Assembly: GCA_015057435.1 (NCBI GenBank)
Contig: SVEJ01000021.1
Location: forward strand, 1-53,951
Direction of reading: 5' to 3'
From: Lachnospiraceae bacterium
GTDB lineage: Bacteria; Bacillota; Clostridia; Lachnospirales; Lachnospiraceae
DNA: 53,951 nt
This document shows, piece after piece, positions 42,929-53,875 of the stretch (the stretch's first letter is position 1; every line of letters begins with the position of its first letter). Position numbers and translations under genes: made by a program. Under the pieces are notes generated by a model. That model did no database searches and was not told the origin of the DNA. It saw only the letters and a program-made list of their open reading frames with translations.

Positions 42929-42979
42929 TTGTGAGGAAAGAAACAGTCAAACTGACTGATATAGAAGGAGGAACGAAAC

Positions 42980-43267
42980 ATGAAATTAGTACCATTAGGG
43001 GAAAGAGTTGTATTAAAAGAATGTGTTGCTGAAGAGACGACTAAGTCAGGTATTGTATTACCAACAGCCTCTCAGGAAAAACCACAGTATGCTGAGGTTG
43101 TAGCAGTAGGACCGGGCGCTGTTGTAGATGGTGAGAAGATTGAAATGCAGGTTAAGGTTGGCGATAAGGTTATCTATTCAAGATATGCAGGTAATGATGT
43201 AGAGTTGGATGGAGATAAGTTTATTATCGTGAAGCAGAGTGATATTCATGCCGTTGTTGAGGCGTAA
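42980..43267 (+). CDS. groES: Co-chaperonin GroES
   Basis: A 95-residue lid of the GroEL chaperonin. Typical segments are KLVPLGERVVLKE, SGIVLPTASQEKPQYAEVVAVGPG (mobile loop and roof) and VKVGDKVIYSRYAGNDVELDG. AGGAGG precedes the ATG. It is first of the groES-groEL operon and lies 52 bases after the CIRCE element; groEL follows after 84 bases. Confidence 0.97.
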   Translation: MKLVPLGERVVLKECVAEETTKSGIVLPTASQEKPQYAEVVAVGPGAVVDGEKIEMQVKVGDKVIYSRYAGNDVELDGDKFIIVKQSDIHAVVEA

Positions 43268-43348
43268 TTGTATCACTGTTGATTGAATTTGATGAATGTG
43301 CTAGTGATATACAAGCATTAGAATGAATATAACAATGGAGGTTTTTGA

Positions 43349-45129
<1,781 letters not shown>

Positions 45130-45144
45130 AAGTAGAAGACGCCG

Positions 45145-45591
45145 TTAAAACCATTTGTATTGGATCTTTTCTTCGTCAAATATTTTCCAACGGATAAAAT
45201 CGTCTGCGAAAATACATATGGAAGACAGTACCAACCAAATAAGTGAAAACGCCGGACATATCTGTCCATATAAGTTATATGGCATATCAGAATAATCCCA
45301 TACAGCCATGCCTAGTTTAATGTTAACAATATATCCTGTGATTAATTCAAGGATTGTAATAATCAGACAAGATAGTATGAGTTGTGTTATAAATGATAGC
45401 TTAATTGGTGCTACTTGATTTAACATTCCGCACAGTACAAATGCAAGACCACCGCAGATAATCATAGAATAATGCGAATGTCCGCGAAACAAAATTTCTA
45501 TATAAAAATATGCAAATCCGCCAATCAAAAATAGAAATAGATATTTTGATAAAACAGATAGGAATGTAGTAGATTGATTTGCTGTTAACAT
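45145..45591 (-). CDS. CmpB-like membrane protein (putative ABC-transporter type IV family)
   Basis: A 148-residue membrane protein with four or five segments. The C-terminal part GMAVWDYSDMPYNLYGQICPAFSLIWLVLS carries the W-(D/N)-Y-S ... N-x-x-GxICPxFSxxW pattern of PF06541-type proteins. Family members often have ~150-300 residues; function is not established despite the transporter name. The start ATG at 45591 follows AGGTGACC, a weak site. It is convergent with groEL and separated from it by the nested inverted repeat. Confidence 0.75.
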   Translation of the reverse strand: MLTANQSTTFLSVLSKYLFLFLIGGFAYFYIEILFRGHSHYSMIICGGLAFVLCGMLNQVAPIKLSFITQLILSCLIITILELITGYIVNIKLGMAVWDYSDMPYNLYGQICPAFSLIWLVLSSICIFADDFIRWKIFDEEKIQYKWF

Positions 45592-45693
45592 AGGTCACCT
45601 CATTATGTGATTTATTGAAGTAATAAAACAGTAGTAGTATCCGGTAGAATCGGACAAATTATACTGTCAGAGATTTCCTATGAAAAAAACACA

Positions 45694-45756
45694 AAAAAAG
45701 ACTGGACTCTGTCAGCCGAATGAGGCTTCTTTCAGATACCAGTCTTTTGCTTTTTA
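45694..45756. terminator. Hairpin terminator with long loop, mainly for the minus strand
   Basis: AAAAGACTGG (45696-45705) pairs with CCAGTCTTTT (45739-45748). On the minus strand the stem is followed by a long T-run, ending the small gene at 45794; a T-rich tail also exists on the plus strand. Confidence 0.75.
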
Positions 45757-45793
45757 ATATGTACCCCCACCGTGAATTAATCACGATCATATA

Positions 45794-46027
45794 TTAAGGC
45801 TCCAATGGAGTCATCTTAAGTCCTTTGTACATTTTTGTGTAAAAGCTGATTTCGTCTTGGTACAATACATAACCACGCGCACCATCTTTTACAATATAAG
45901 CGTATTTGTTTTTCTGAACATTCATGTATAACACTTCATCCACATTTAGTTCCTTTGCCTTCGCCTTCGCTGTGTACACATTGAGCGGTTCAAGCTTAAA
46001 TTTTTTAACTGCTTGCTCGACTGTCAT
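45794..46027 (-). CDS. Small conserved-looking protein of unknown function
   Basis: A 77-residue protein. It begins MTVEQAVKKFKLEPLNVYTA, continues KAKAKELNVDEVLYMNVQKNKY, and ends in basic and aromatic residues (YVLYQDEISFYTKMYKGLKM). No motif is recognised. The start 46027 is preceded by AGGAGG at good spacing, and a terminator follows, so it is a real gene with its own transcript. An upstream region with a TGACAaacTGTCA dyad (46053-46065) could be an operator. Confidence 0.65.
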   Translation of the reverse strand: MTVEQAVKKFKLEPLNVYTAKAKAKELNVDEVLYMNVQKNKYAYIVKDGARGYVLYQDEISFYTKMYKGLKMTPLEP

Positions 46028-46217
46028 ATGAGACACCTCCTGTAAAAAATTTGTTTGACAAACTGTCATAATCTATACATAATTATATATGTTATCTTAA
46101 GAATAGTATATTGTTTATTCTTGACAAAGTCAATTGGTAAAAGTGCACAAAAATGAGTAATTTGCTGTTTTTTTGTACGAAATTCTGTTGTTAAATATGA
46201 ATAAGAAGAGGAAAAAA

Positions 46218-46856
46218 ATGAGTAATAATCTAAACTTTCAGCTAAAAATGGATAAAAAACTAGAAGAAATTGAAGCGAGTGGAAATGTGCCAAAGTTGCT
46301 ATTGCACAGCTGCTGTGCACCTTGTTCGAGTTATGTATTAGAATACCTAAGTGAATACTTTATGATTACGATTTTTTATTTTAATCCGAATATTTCGGAG
46401 CAATCCGAATATACAAAAAGAGTAGAAGAACAAAAAAGGCTGATAGAAGAATTGCCGACGAAAAATCCGATAGCATTTATGGAAGGAAGATATGATGTGC
46501 ACCTCTTTGAACAAGCAATTGCGGGTAAGGAAACTTTGGGAGAACGCAGTGAAAGATGTTATGCTTGTTATCGGTTAAGACTCGAGGAGGCGTGCGTGAT
46601 TGCAAAAGAGCATCAATTTGATTATTTTACGACGACTCTATCAATTAGTCCTTATAAGAATGCTTTGTGGTTAAATGAAATTGGCGAGCTGTTACAGAAT
46701 CAGTACGATATGCCATATCTGTATGCTGACTTTAAGAAAAGAAATGGATATAAGCGTTCTATAGAATTATCAGAACAATATCATCTGTATAGGCAGGATT
46801 TTTGCGGGTGTAAGTATAGTCAAGCAGAAGAAGCTGCCAGAAAAGGTAATGTTTGA
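46218..46856 (+). CDS. queH: Epoxyqueuosine reductase QueH
   Basis: A 212-residue enzyme for the last step of queuosine tRNA modification, reducing epoxyqueuosine to queuosine. The pattern of Cys residues fits QueH (DUF208): CC-x2-C at C32, C33, C36 (LLLHSCCAPCSSYVLEYL), C114-x2-C117 (SERCYACYRL) and C196-x-C198 (FCGC), which hold an iron-sulfur cluster and a second metal site. The start 46218 is favoured by GAAGAGG upstream. It replaces the QueG route. No other queuosine genes are adjacent. Confidence 0.92.
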   Translation: MSNNLNFQLKMDKKLEEIEASGNVPKLLLHSCCAPCSSYVLEYLSEYFMITIFYFNPNISEQSEYTKRVEEQKRLIEELPTKNPIAFMEGRYDVHLFEQAIAGKETLGERSERCYACYRLRLEEACVIAKEHQFDYFTTTLSISPYKNALWLNEIGELLQNQYDMPYLYADFKKRNGYKRSIELSEQYHLYRQDFCGCKYSQAEEAARKGNV

Positions 46857-46886
46857 CAAAGAAAAAAGAAAATGATATAAATGTCT

Positions 46887-46918
46887 AGACGGCGTTTTTT
46901 ATACGTCGTCTGTTTTTG
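46887..46918 (+). terminator. Hairpin terminator after queH
   Basis: AGACGGCGT (46887-46895) pairs with ACGTCGTCT (46903-46911) with one wobble, followed by GTTTTTGTTTT. Confidence 0.85.
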
Positions 46919-46986
46919 TTTTGGATGATAATAGACAAAAGTATATTATGAAACGCAAGGCGTTTTTTGTGTTAAAGGAGGATGTT

Positions 46987-48150
46987 ATGATAGTAGAACC
47001 AAAGGTAAAAGGTTTCATTTGTACAACAGCACATCCTGTTGGCTGTAAGGCAAATGTGATAAGTCAGATTGATTATGTGAAAAAAAATGAAAAGATTGCA
47101 GGTCCAAAGAGAGTGCTTGTGATAGGTGCTTCTACAGGTTATGGATTGGCGTCAAGAATTACGGCGGCATTCGGAATGGGTGCATCAACAATCGGTGTTT
47201 ACTTTGACAAAGAAGCAAGCGGAAAAAGAACTGCTACACCGGGTTTTTATAATACAAGAACTTTTGATGAAATGGCACAGAATGAAGGTTTATATAGCAA
47301 ATCGATTAACGGCGATGCATTTTCATTAGAAATTAAGGAGCAGGTTATTCAGTTAATTAAAGAAGATCTCGGACAGGTTGATTTGGTTGTTTATTCTCTT
47401 GCATCACCAAGAAGAACAACAGCTGATGGCACGAATTATGTTTCTGCCCTTAAGACAATCGGTTCGGATTTTACACAGAAAAACTGGAATCTTCGCGATA
47501 ATACAATTTCGGAGGCAACTCTTACTTCTGCTACAGAGGAAGAAATTGCTAACACAGTCAAGGTTATGGGTGGAGAAGATTGGTCAGATTGGATGAATGC
47601 ATTGGCAGATGCAGATGTTTTGGCAGATAACGCAATTACGGTTGCGTATTCCTATATTGGTCCGAAACTTACATATCCGATTTACCATGAAGGAACAATT
47701 GGAAGAGCAAAACAGCATCTTGCAGATACAGCTGTTTCTATTTCACATCAGTATGCAGATAAAGGAATCAAAGCATTTGTTTCCGTTAATAAGGCGTTGG
47801 TAACACAGGCTAGTTCAGCAATTCCTGTTGTGCCGCTTTATTTGTCTGTTTTATATAAGGTTATGAAGGAAAAAGATATTCATGAAGGTTGTATCGAGCA
47901 GATGTATCGTTTGTTTGCTGATAAGGTATTTGGTACAGATGGTATTCAGATAGAAGCTGATGGTATGCTTCATGTGGATGATTGGGAGATGCGTGAAGAT
48001 GTCCAGAACGAAGTGATGGAAATCTGGGAAAAGATTGATACTGAGAATCTTTTAGAACTTGCGGATACAGAAGGTTATTGGTTGGATTTCTATCAGATGT
48101 TCGGATTCAAAATGGATGGTGTCGATTATTCGGCTGATGTAGAAGTATAA
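46987..48150 (+). CDS. fabV: Trans-2-enoyl-CoA/ACP reductase (FabV/TER family)
   Basis: A 387-residue NADH-dependent enoyl reductase of the FabV/TER family. It starts MIVEPKVKGFICTTAHPVGC and has the long-variant cofactor site VLVIGASTGYGLASRIT (~38-54). The catalytic region VAYSYIGPKLTYPIYHEGTIGRAKQHL has Tyr followed at the expected distance by Tyr and Lys (Y-x8-K). It may act in fatty-acid synthesis or in butyryl-CoA formation. AAGGAGG precedes ATG 46987; a longer frame upstream has no such signal. A TetR regulator is convergent downstream. Confidence 0.93.
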   Translation: MIVEPKVKGFICTTAHPVGCKANVISQIDYVKKNEKIAGPKRVLVIGASTGYGLASRITAAFGMGASTIGVYFDKEASGKRTATPGFYNTRTFDEMAQNEGLYSKSINGDAFSLEIKEQVIQLIKEDLGQVDLVVYSLASPRRTTADGTNYVSALKTIGSDFTQKNWNLRDNTISEATLTSATEEEIANTVKVMGGEDWSDWMNALADADVLADNAITVAYSYIGPKLTYPIYHEGTIGRAKQHLADTAVSISHQYADKGIKAFVSVNKALVTQASSAIPVVPLYLSVLYKVMKEKDIHEGCIEQMYRLFADKVFGTDGIQIEADGMLHVDDWEMREDVQNEVMEIWEKIDTENLLELADTEGYWLDFYQMFGFKMDGVDYSADVEV

Positions 48151-48163
48151 TGATATAGTATGA

Positions 48164-48194
48164 AAAAAGTGCCGGAGTTCTCCGGCACTTTTTG
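48164..48194. terminator. Bidirectional hairpin terminator
   Basis: AAAAAGTGCCGGA pairs with TCCGGCACTTTTT around a short loop, between fabV and the convergent tetR-type gene. Confidence 0.95.
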
Positions 48195-48206
48195 AGTGAT
48201 ATTGTT

Positions 48207-48875
48207 TTAATTGTAAGTCAATTCGACAGAGAAACCATTCTTAATCTGGAAATTCAACAGATTGGTAATCTCCGTAGCGGCATGAATTAATTCATCTGTC
48301 TTCTTGGCAGAGTAACCAACATATCGCATAATCATATGAATGTGCATGGCAATCATAGAATTGATGTCAAGGTTGTTCTGGTCGTTCAGCAATGCAATAC
48401 ATTCTTTTTGCATACCGATATGCATCTTGGAAAGGAGATAGAGTTGGTCTTCCGACAAATTAGAAAATTTGCTTCCAAGTCCTGTTAGCCACTGTATTTC
48501 TTCTTCTGATGTGAACAAAGTTGCATTCTCATCGGCCTGTAGTTCGGAAACAAATTGTAAAAGATGTCGGTTGCTTGATAGCAGACGATAATATGCAACA
48601 GTATGCAAGATATTAACGAAATCTTTGTCAAATTGTGTTGTGTCTAATACATTATCAATCAAGGAATAGAATTCAGTGATGATTTGATGATAGATTTCTA
48701 ATCCCAATATCTGTTTGTTCTTAAAATGGTACGGAATCAACGCACGGTTGATTTTCGCCACAGTGCTGATATCACTATATGTGGTTTCTGTATATCCTTT
48801 TTTGTAAAACAATTTCTTACTTTCTCTTAAAATTGTTCGCTTTGTCTGTTCTCCGGCGAGATAGGTTGTTGCCAT
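48207..48875 (-). CDS. TetR-family transcriptional regulator
   Basis: A 222-residue regulator. The N-terminal HTH is TKRTILRESKKLFYKKGYTETTYSDISTVAKINRALIPYHFKNKQILG (~12-59), the typical TetR pattern with the recognition helix around RALIPYHFKNK. The rest is the helical ligand-binding domain. Start 48875 follows AAGGAG at good spacing. It is divergent from the chemoreceptor gene 190 bases upstream and convergent to fabV. It may control itself, fabV or the chemoreceptor; no clear operator dyad was found. Confidence 0.9.
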   Translation of the reverse strand: MATTYLAGEQTKRTILRESKKLFYKKGYTETTYSDISTVAKINRALIPYHFKNKQILGLEIYHQIITEFYSLIDNVLDTTQFDKDFVNILHTVAYYRLLSSNRHLLQFVSELQADENATLFTSEEEIQWLTGLGSKFSNLSEDQLYLLSKMHIGMQKECIALLNDQNNLDINSMIAMHIHMIMRYVGYSAKKTDELIHAATEITNLLNFQIKNGFSVELTYN

Positions 48876-48955
48876 GTGTTTTTCTCCTTTGTACATTTAT
48901 TATAAAAACAGAATGTTCTTTTAGTAAATTAGATTATAAATGATTTGAAACTTGC

Positions 48956-48984
48956 TTGCAACTAAATCTAGTATATAGTAAAAT
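48956..48984 (+). promoter_or_regulatory. Sigma-A-type promoter for the chemoreceptor gene
   Basis: TTGCAA (48956-48961), 17 bases, TAAAAT (48979-48984). A stem GCAGA/TCTGC (49001-49027) lies in the leader. Confidence 0.55.
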
Positions 48985-49065
48985 ATATATAATTGAGAGT
49001 GCAGAATATCTAGTGGTTAGAATCTGCCTTCAGCTAGATTGTTACAAAAGAGAGGAGAAGATGTT

Positions 49066-51030
49066 ATGCAGGGGTCGTACATAAATAGAATTAGTAAAGT
49101 TATTATGAAAATAGTAACGATTTTGCTTGTTGGCTTAGGGGTAGGAACTATTCTTGTGACATTGATATTTGCTACACAGTTGAGTCAATATCGGATGAAA
49201 GCAGGTGTCTTGGAGTATTCTGCTAATGTGAATGAGCAGTTTAGTAAAAATGTATCTCAATTAGAAAACTTGGCTGTTGTGATGGAGAATAAGCAGATAA
49301 AAGGACGGGCAGCTACACTCGCATATGTAGATACAATTGTTGCAGCTAATGAGAATCTATCTGCAGTATACGTTGCATATGATAATAAGGAATTGGTTAT
49401 GAGTGGAGGTTGGATACCACCGGAAGATTTTGATCACAGAACCCGTGATTGGTACCTTGCTGCTAAAGATTTAGAAGAGGGTGTTTACGTATCAGAACCA
49501 TATCTTGATGTGCAATCCGGTGGATATTGTATTACATTGGCAAAACCAATGATAAGTAATGGAACATTTATTGGTGTCTGTGGAATGGATTTGTATATGG
49601 ATGATATGGTGGCTTTGATGGAAAGTAGTTACCAGGGGAACGCTTATGCATTCTTGGTGTCCGCAGAGAATACGATTATTACGCATCCGAATGAAGAAAT
49701 TATGATTCAGGGTGATACTTCATATACTTTGGAGACAGCATTCAATGGCAAGATGAAAAAACTTGTTGAAACAGATAAATGTTTCTTGGTGAAGGATCAT
49801 ACATTTGGTACAAAATCAGCTATGTCTGCGGAGGTTCCGTCTGTAGGTTGGAAGGTTGTATATATTATGCCAACGGCAGAGAATATGAAAATTACAATTG
49901 TTGTGATGATTTTGTTAGTTATTCTCTTGTTTGTGGCTAGGAAATTTATTAAGAAATATTGTAATAACGAGATGGATCGTTGGTTCCGTCCGTTAGGTTC
50001 TATCAGTGAGAAGGTAATCCAGATGTCAGAGGGCGATTTGGATGTTGTGTTCAATGAAGATCCGTTGGCAGAAGAGATTGCAATGCTTACGGTTTCCTTG
50101 AATGAATTGGTTACCAATTTGAAAACCTATATTAGTGATATAACATTTGTTGTCAACAATATTTCTAATAACAATCTGGCTGTGGTTTCTGATATAGAGT
50201 ATCAAGGTGCATTTATCGCAATTCAGAACGGATTGAATACCATTGTGGATAAGTTGAATGTGGCATTTGGTCAAGTGAATGAGCAATCAGAGATTGTTGT
50301 GAATTTCTCAGGACAGGTTCAGGAGAGTACGATGCAAGTAGCACAGGGCGCTTCAGAACAGAATCTAGCTATCCAGGGTCTTGTATCCAATATTGAGGTG
50401 TTAGCAGATCAGATTCAGCGCATTACACAGAATGCCGAAGCAGCAAGTCAGGTTTCAGAGCTTACCAATGAACAGTTAGCACAGGGTAATGCAGAGATGA
50501 AATCATTACTTGCGGCTATGGAGACGATTGAGGATACATCTAAGCAAATCGGTATGATTATTACAACCATTAATGATATTTCGGAAGAGACGAACCTGTT
50601 GGCACTGAATGCTTCTATCGAAGCTGCTAGAGCTGGTGAGGCAGGTCGTGGATTTGCAGTTGTTGCGGATGAGATTAGTAAGCTTGCTACAGCGTCTGCG
50701 GAGGCAACTGACAATATTACCAAGTTGATTGAAAATTCTATGCAGGCGGTTGATACAGGTAAAGAATTGGCAGATAAGACATCTGTAACATTGCAAACAG
50801 GTATTAACAATTCTTTGAAATCTAATGCTGATATCATGCAGATTACAGAGTTTGTTAAGAGTCAGGCGGATGCAGTGGATGAAATTGAAAAGAGTATTAA
50901 TGAGATTGCTAGCATTATTGATTCTAACGCAGCTACATCTCAGGAAAATGCCGCTATTAGTGATGAGTTAATTAATTGTGCAAATGCTTTGAAGGAAACG
51001 GTAGAAGAGTATAATTTGAGAGAAGAATAA
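49066..51030 (+). CDS. Methyl-accepting chemotaxis protein with Cache sensor domain
   Basis: A 654-residue chemoreceptor. The first membrane helix is at ~12-38. A periplasm-equivalent Cache domain spans ~40-285 ([24 protein letters not shown] region, [38 protein letters not shown]), then the second helix (~285-305), a HAMP-like linker and a long helical signalling domain with the tip [34 protein letters not shown]. It senses a small molecule, probably a carboxylate or amino acid, and feeds CheA. GAGAGGAG lies ~9-11 bases before ATG 49066. A terminator follows. Confidence 0.93.
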   Translation: MQGSYINRISKVIMKIVTILLVGLGVGTILVTLIFATQLSQYRMKAGVLEYSANVNEQFSKNVSQLENLAVVMENKQIKGRAATLAYVDTIVAANENLSAVYVAYDNKELVMSGGWIPPEDFDHRTRDWYLAAKDLEEGVYVSEPYLDVQSGGYCITLAKPMISNGTFIGVCGMDLYMDDMVALMESSYQGNAYAFLVSAENTIITHPNEEIMIQGDTSYTLETAFNGKMKKLVETDKCFLVKDHTFGTKSAMSAEVPSVGWKVVYIMPTAENMKITIVVMILLVILLFVARKFIKKYCNNEMDRWFRPLGSISEKVIQMSEGDLDVVFNEDPLAEEIAMLTVSLNELVTNLKTYISDITFVVNNISNNNLAVVSDIEYQGAFIAIQNGLNTIVDKLNVAFGQVNEQSEIVVNFSGQVQESTMQVAQGASEQNLAIQGLVSNIEVLADQIQRITQNAEAASQVSELTNEQLAQGNAEMKSLLAAMETIEDTSKQIGMIITTINDISEETNLLALNASIEAARAGEAGRGFAVVADEISKLATASAEATDNITKLIENSMQAVDTGKELADKTSVTLQTGINNSLKSNADIMQITEFVKSQADAVDEIEKSINEIASIIDSNAATSQENAAISDELINCANALKETVEEYNLREE

Positions 51031-51058
51031 TCTCGCAAGTGTATATTGTAAGAATTAG

Positions 51059-51092
51059 GAAGCTGTTACAGAGTACTGTGACAGCTTCTTTT
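51059..51092 (+). terminator. Hairpin terminator after the chemoreceptor gene
   Basis: GAAGCTGTTACAG (51059-51071) pairs with CTGTGACAGCTTC (51076-51088) around AGTA, with one wobble; TTTTA follows. Confidence 0.92.
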
Positions 51093-51152
51093 ATACAGAA
51101 AGAATCTGTGGTAGAATAGTACTAGTTTTGAGAACGTGATAGGAGTAATTAC

Positions 51153-52046
51153 ATGCGTTACTATTCCCTGAATCAATATCTAAAGGATACATTTGGTGAA
51201 AAAGTTTATAAGATTGCATTAGATGGCGGTTTTACTTGTCCGAACAGAGACGGAACGATTGATACAAGAGGGTGTATTTTTTGTTCGGGAATGGGTTCCG
51301 GAGATTTTGCCGAAAGCCGAAATGATTCTATAACTAAGCAGATAGAAAAAGGGAAACAGCGTTTGTCTGGTAAGATGTCCGGAGGTAGATATATTGCATA
51401 TTTTCAAGCATTTACCAACACCTATGGACCGGTAGAAGTACTACGGGAAAAGTATATGGAAGCAATCAATCATCCTGATATTGTAGCATTATCTATTGCC
51501 ACTAGACCGGATTGCTTATCTGAAGAGGTGGTTTCTTTATTGCAGGAATTAAATGCAATCAAACCGATATGGGTAGAATTAGGATTGCAGACAATACATG
51601 AGAGAACTGCGACATATATAAGAAGAGACTATCCGTTATCTGTATATGACGATGCAGTAGAACGATTGCGACGTATTGGTGTTTCTGTTATTGTCCATGT
51701 GATTCTTGGTCTTCCGGGAGAAGACAGAGAAGATATGTTAGAAACAGTTCGGTATGTAGGCAATAGCGGTGTGGATGGTATCAAGTTACAGTTGTTACAT
51801 GTGATTCGAGGTACGGACTTAGAGAAAGAATACAGGCAAGATCTGTTTGATGTAATGGGAATGGAAGAATATACGGATCTGGTCGCAGATTGTATTGCAG
51901 TGCTCCCAAGTAATATGGTGATTCATCGGATGACCGGAGATGGTGATAAAAAGACGCTTGTTGCACCTCTTTGGAGTGGCGATAAAAAAAGAGTGCTGAA
52001 TATGCTGAATCAGAAAATATCTGCAAAAGTAAGAATAAAAGAATAA
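51153..52046 (+). CDS. Radical SAM protein, TIGR01212 (YtqA-like)
   Basis: A 297-residue radical SAM protein. The cluster-binding segment is DGGFTCPNRDGTIDTRGCIFC with Cys residues ~29, 39 and 42 (C-x9-C-x2-C, the TIGR01212 pattern). RPDCLSEEVVSLL, VELGLQTIHERTATYIRRDY and HVILGLPGEDREDMLETV are further family features. The start MRYYSLNQYLKDTFGEKVYKI is typical. The family has no firmly assigned reaction that I can state. GATAGGAG precedes the ATG. A sugar kinase gene follows after 15 bases. Confidence 0.92.
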   Translation: MRYYSLNQYLKDTFGEKVYKIALDGGFTCPNRDGTIDTRGCIFCSGMGSGDFAESRNDSITKQIEKGKQRLSGKMSGGRYIAYFQAFTNTYGPVEVLREKYMEAINHPDIVALSIATRPDCLSEEVVSLLQELNAIKPIWVELGLQTIHERTATYIRRDYPLSVYDDAVERLRRIGVSVIVHVILGLPGEDREDMLETVRYVGNSGVDGIKLQLLHVIRGTDLEKEYRQDLFDVMGMEEYTDLVADCIAVLPSNMVIHRMTGDGDKKTLVAPLWSGDKKRVLNMLNQKISAKVRIKE

Positions 52047-52061
52047 CGGACGGTGAATTAT

Positions 52062-53063
52062 ATGAAAACATATCAATATGACGTAGTTGCTTTGGGAGAA
52101 TTGTTGATTGATTTTACAGAGAGCGGAATAAGTGAACAGGGAAATCCAATATTGGAAGCAAATCCCGGTGGTGCACCGTGTAACGTGCTTGCCATGCTGG
52201 CAAAACTTGGACATCAAACAGCATTTATCGGAAAAGTTGGAAATGATATGTTTGGAAAGCAATTGCGCGATACCCTTGTTGAAGCGGGAATCGGAACAGA
52301 CGGACTTTTGATTGATGATGCGGTTCACACGACATTGGCTTTTGTACATACCGGTGTTGATGGAGACAGAAGTTTTTCGTTTTGCAGGAATCCGGGAGCG
52401 GATATGATGTTAGTACCGGAAGAAGTGGATACAACTATGATTCAAAGCAGTCGTATTTTTCATTTTGGCACATTATCGATGACCCATGCATCATGCCGTG
52501 AAGCTACGAAGAAGGCTTTGTCCATTGCAAGAGAATCCGGTTGTATTATTTCATTTGATCCTAATTTACGAGAGCCTTTGTGGGAGAACTTAGAGCAGGC
52601 TAAGGAACAGACTTTATATGGCCTTTCCTTTTGTGATGTGTTGAAAATATCTGATAATGAAATCAGGTGGCTTACCGGAGAGCAGGATTATGACAAAGGG
52701 GTTGCATGGATTAGAGAACGCTTTGATATTCCGTTTATCTTGGTGTCTCTTGGAAAAGAGGGAAGTATGGCATATTCCAAGAGCGGTTTTGCAAGTGTTC
52801 CGGCATTTATTCGAGACGATACAATTGAAACGACAGGTGCAGGCGATACGTTTTGTGGCTGTATCTTACATTCTGTGTTACAATATGGATTAATAGATTA
52901 TACGGAGAAACAACTTAGCAATATGCTGACGTTTGCGAATGCGGCAGCATCCATTATCACAACAAGAAAAGGTGCATTGCGCGTAATGCCGGAGGAGTCG
53001 GAGGTTTTGCATGTGATGCAACATGGAAAAGCATTATTGAATCCGAACGATGAAAATGCGTAG
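52062..53063 (+). CDS. PfkB-family carbohydrate kinase (probable fructokinase)
   Basis: A 333-residue ribokinase-family sugar kinase. The N-terminal signature is VVALGELLIDFTESG and NPGGAPCNVLAMLAKLG (~35-51); the ATP and catalytic motif is ETTGAGDTFCGCI (~245-257) with the catalytic Asp. The pattern with ALGELLIDF and PGGAPCNVA-like sequence is that of fructokinases. The start ATG 52062 follows GGTGA, a moderate site. No sugar transporter or hydrolase is adjacent, so the substrate is inferred. Confidence 0.88.
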   Translation: MKTYQYDVVALGELLIDFTESGISEQGNPILEANPGGAPCNVLAMLAKLGHQTAFIGKVGNDMFGKQLRDTLVEAGIGTDGLLIDDAVHTTLAFVHTGVDGDRSFSFCRNPGADMMLVPEEVDTTMIQSSRIFHFGTLSMTHASCREATKKALSIARESGCIISFDPNLREPLWENLEQAKEQTLYGLSFCDVLKISDNEIRWLTGEQDYDKGVAWIRERFDIPFILVSLGKEGSMAYSKSGFASVPAFIRDDTIETTGAGDTFCGCILHSVLQYGLIDYTEKQLSNMLTFANAAASIITTRKGALRVMPEESEVLHVMQHGKALLNPNDENA

Positions 53064-53123
53064 ATGACGGCAATGTATGAGTGATAGAAATGTATAGATA
53101 ACGAAATGCATAGGAGGTGCGGA

Positions 53124-53780
53124 ATGACTTATCAGGAAATTAAGAATCATGAAGAAGTGAATGCGTTAATAGAAAAAGGCAATGCGAATCTTGCAGTGCT
53201 TGGGTTTACAGATCACTCGAAAGCACATACAGCATTTGTAGCTGAACGGGCAGCTTATATATTAGAGCAATTCGGCTATTCGGAACACGAGATAGAATTG
53301 GTAAAGATAGCGGGATACATGCATGACATAGGCAATGCTGTGAATCGTACCAGACACGCAGAATATGGTGCGATATTAGCAAATGATATTTTAAAAACTA
53401 CTGATATGGCTTTAGAGGATAGAATGACAGTGATGGCAGCCATTGGTAACCATGATGAATCTACTGGTGGGGCGAAGGATGCGATTTCGGCAGCTCTTAT
53501 TATTGCCGATAAGACAGATGTGCGACGTAGCCGCGTCAGCGAGCCGGATCAGACAAAATTTGATATTCATGATCAAGTGAATTATGCAGTGACGAAATCA
53601 GAGCTTACAGTGGATATAGAAAAGAAAACCATCACATTGAATCTTGAAGTAGATGAGAATATCTGCACTATGTATGAGTACTTTGACATCTTCCTAGAGC
53701 GAATGATGATGAGCAGAGGTGCTGCTGAGATGCTTGGTGCAATGTTTAAGTTAAGAGTGAATGGCGGAAAGGTGTTGTAA
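53124..53780 (+). CDS. HD-domain phosphohydrolase-like protein
   Basis: A 218-residue protein with an HD domain. Metal-binding positions are H31 and H35 (GFTDHSKAHTAFVA), H67-D68 (GYMHDIGN), and H113 or so (AAIGNHDES), followed by a later Asp in ADKTDVRRSRV. The fold fits HD-type phosphohydrolases acting on nucleotides or phosphate esters. The C-terminal part (~165-218) is a beta-rich extension. Start 53124 is chosen for AGGAGG upstream. It is the last complete gene in the window. The substrate is not known. Confidence 0.88.
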   Translation: MTYQEIKNHEEVNALIEKGNANLAVLGFTDHSKAHTAFVAERAAYILEQFGYSEHEIELVKIAGYMHDIGNAVNRTRHAEYGAILANDILKTTDMALEDRMTVMAAIGNHDESTGGAKDAISAALIIADKTDVRRSRVSEPDQTKFDIHDQVNYAVTKSELTVDIEKKTITLNLEVDENICTMYEYFDIFLERMMMSRGAAEMLGAMFKLRVNGGKVL

Positions 53781-53830
53781 GTCATGTCATCGGAATGTGT
53801 ATAATTTATGAAAAGACGGAGGAGAATACT

Positions 53831-53875
53831 GTGAAAGAAAGTAGAGGACAGCCAAAAAATGGCGCACTTCAATAA
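53831..53875 (+). CDS. Possible 14-residue leader peptide
   Basis: A GTG with a strong CGGAGGAG site six bases upstream opens a 14-codon frame (MKESRGQPKNGALQ) ending in TAA. Directly after it a tight hairpin GCTGTC-TCTT-GACAGC (53876-53891) and an A-rich stretch follow. A TATAAT at 53800-53805 could be the -10 box. This resembles a leader with an attenuator-type hairpin, but the controlled gene lies beyond the window, and a gene remnant is also possible. Confidence 0.3.
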   Translation: MKESRGQPKNGALQ

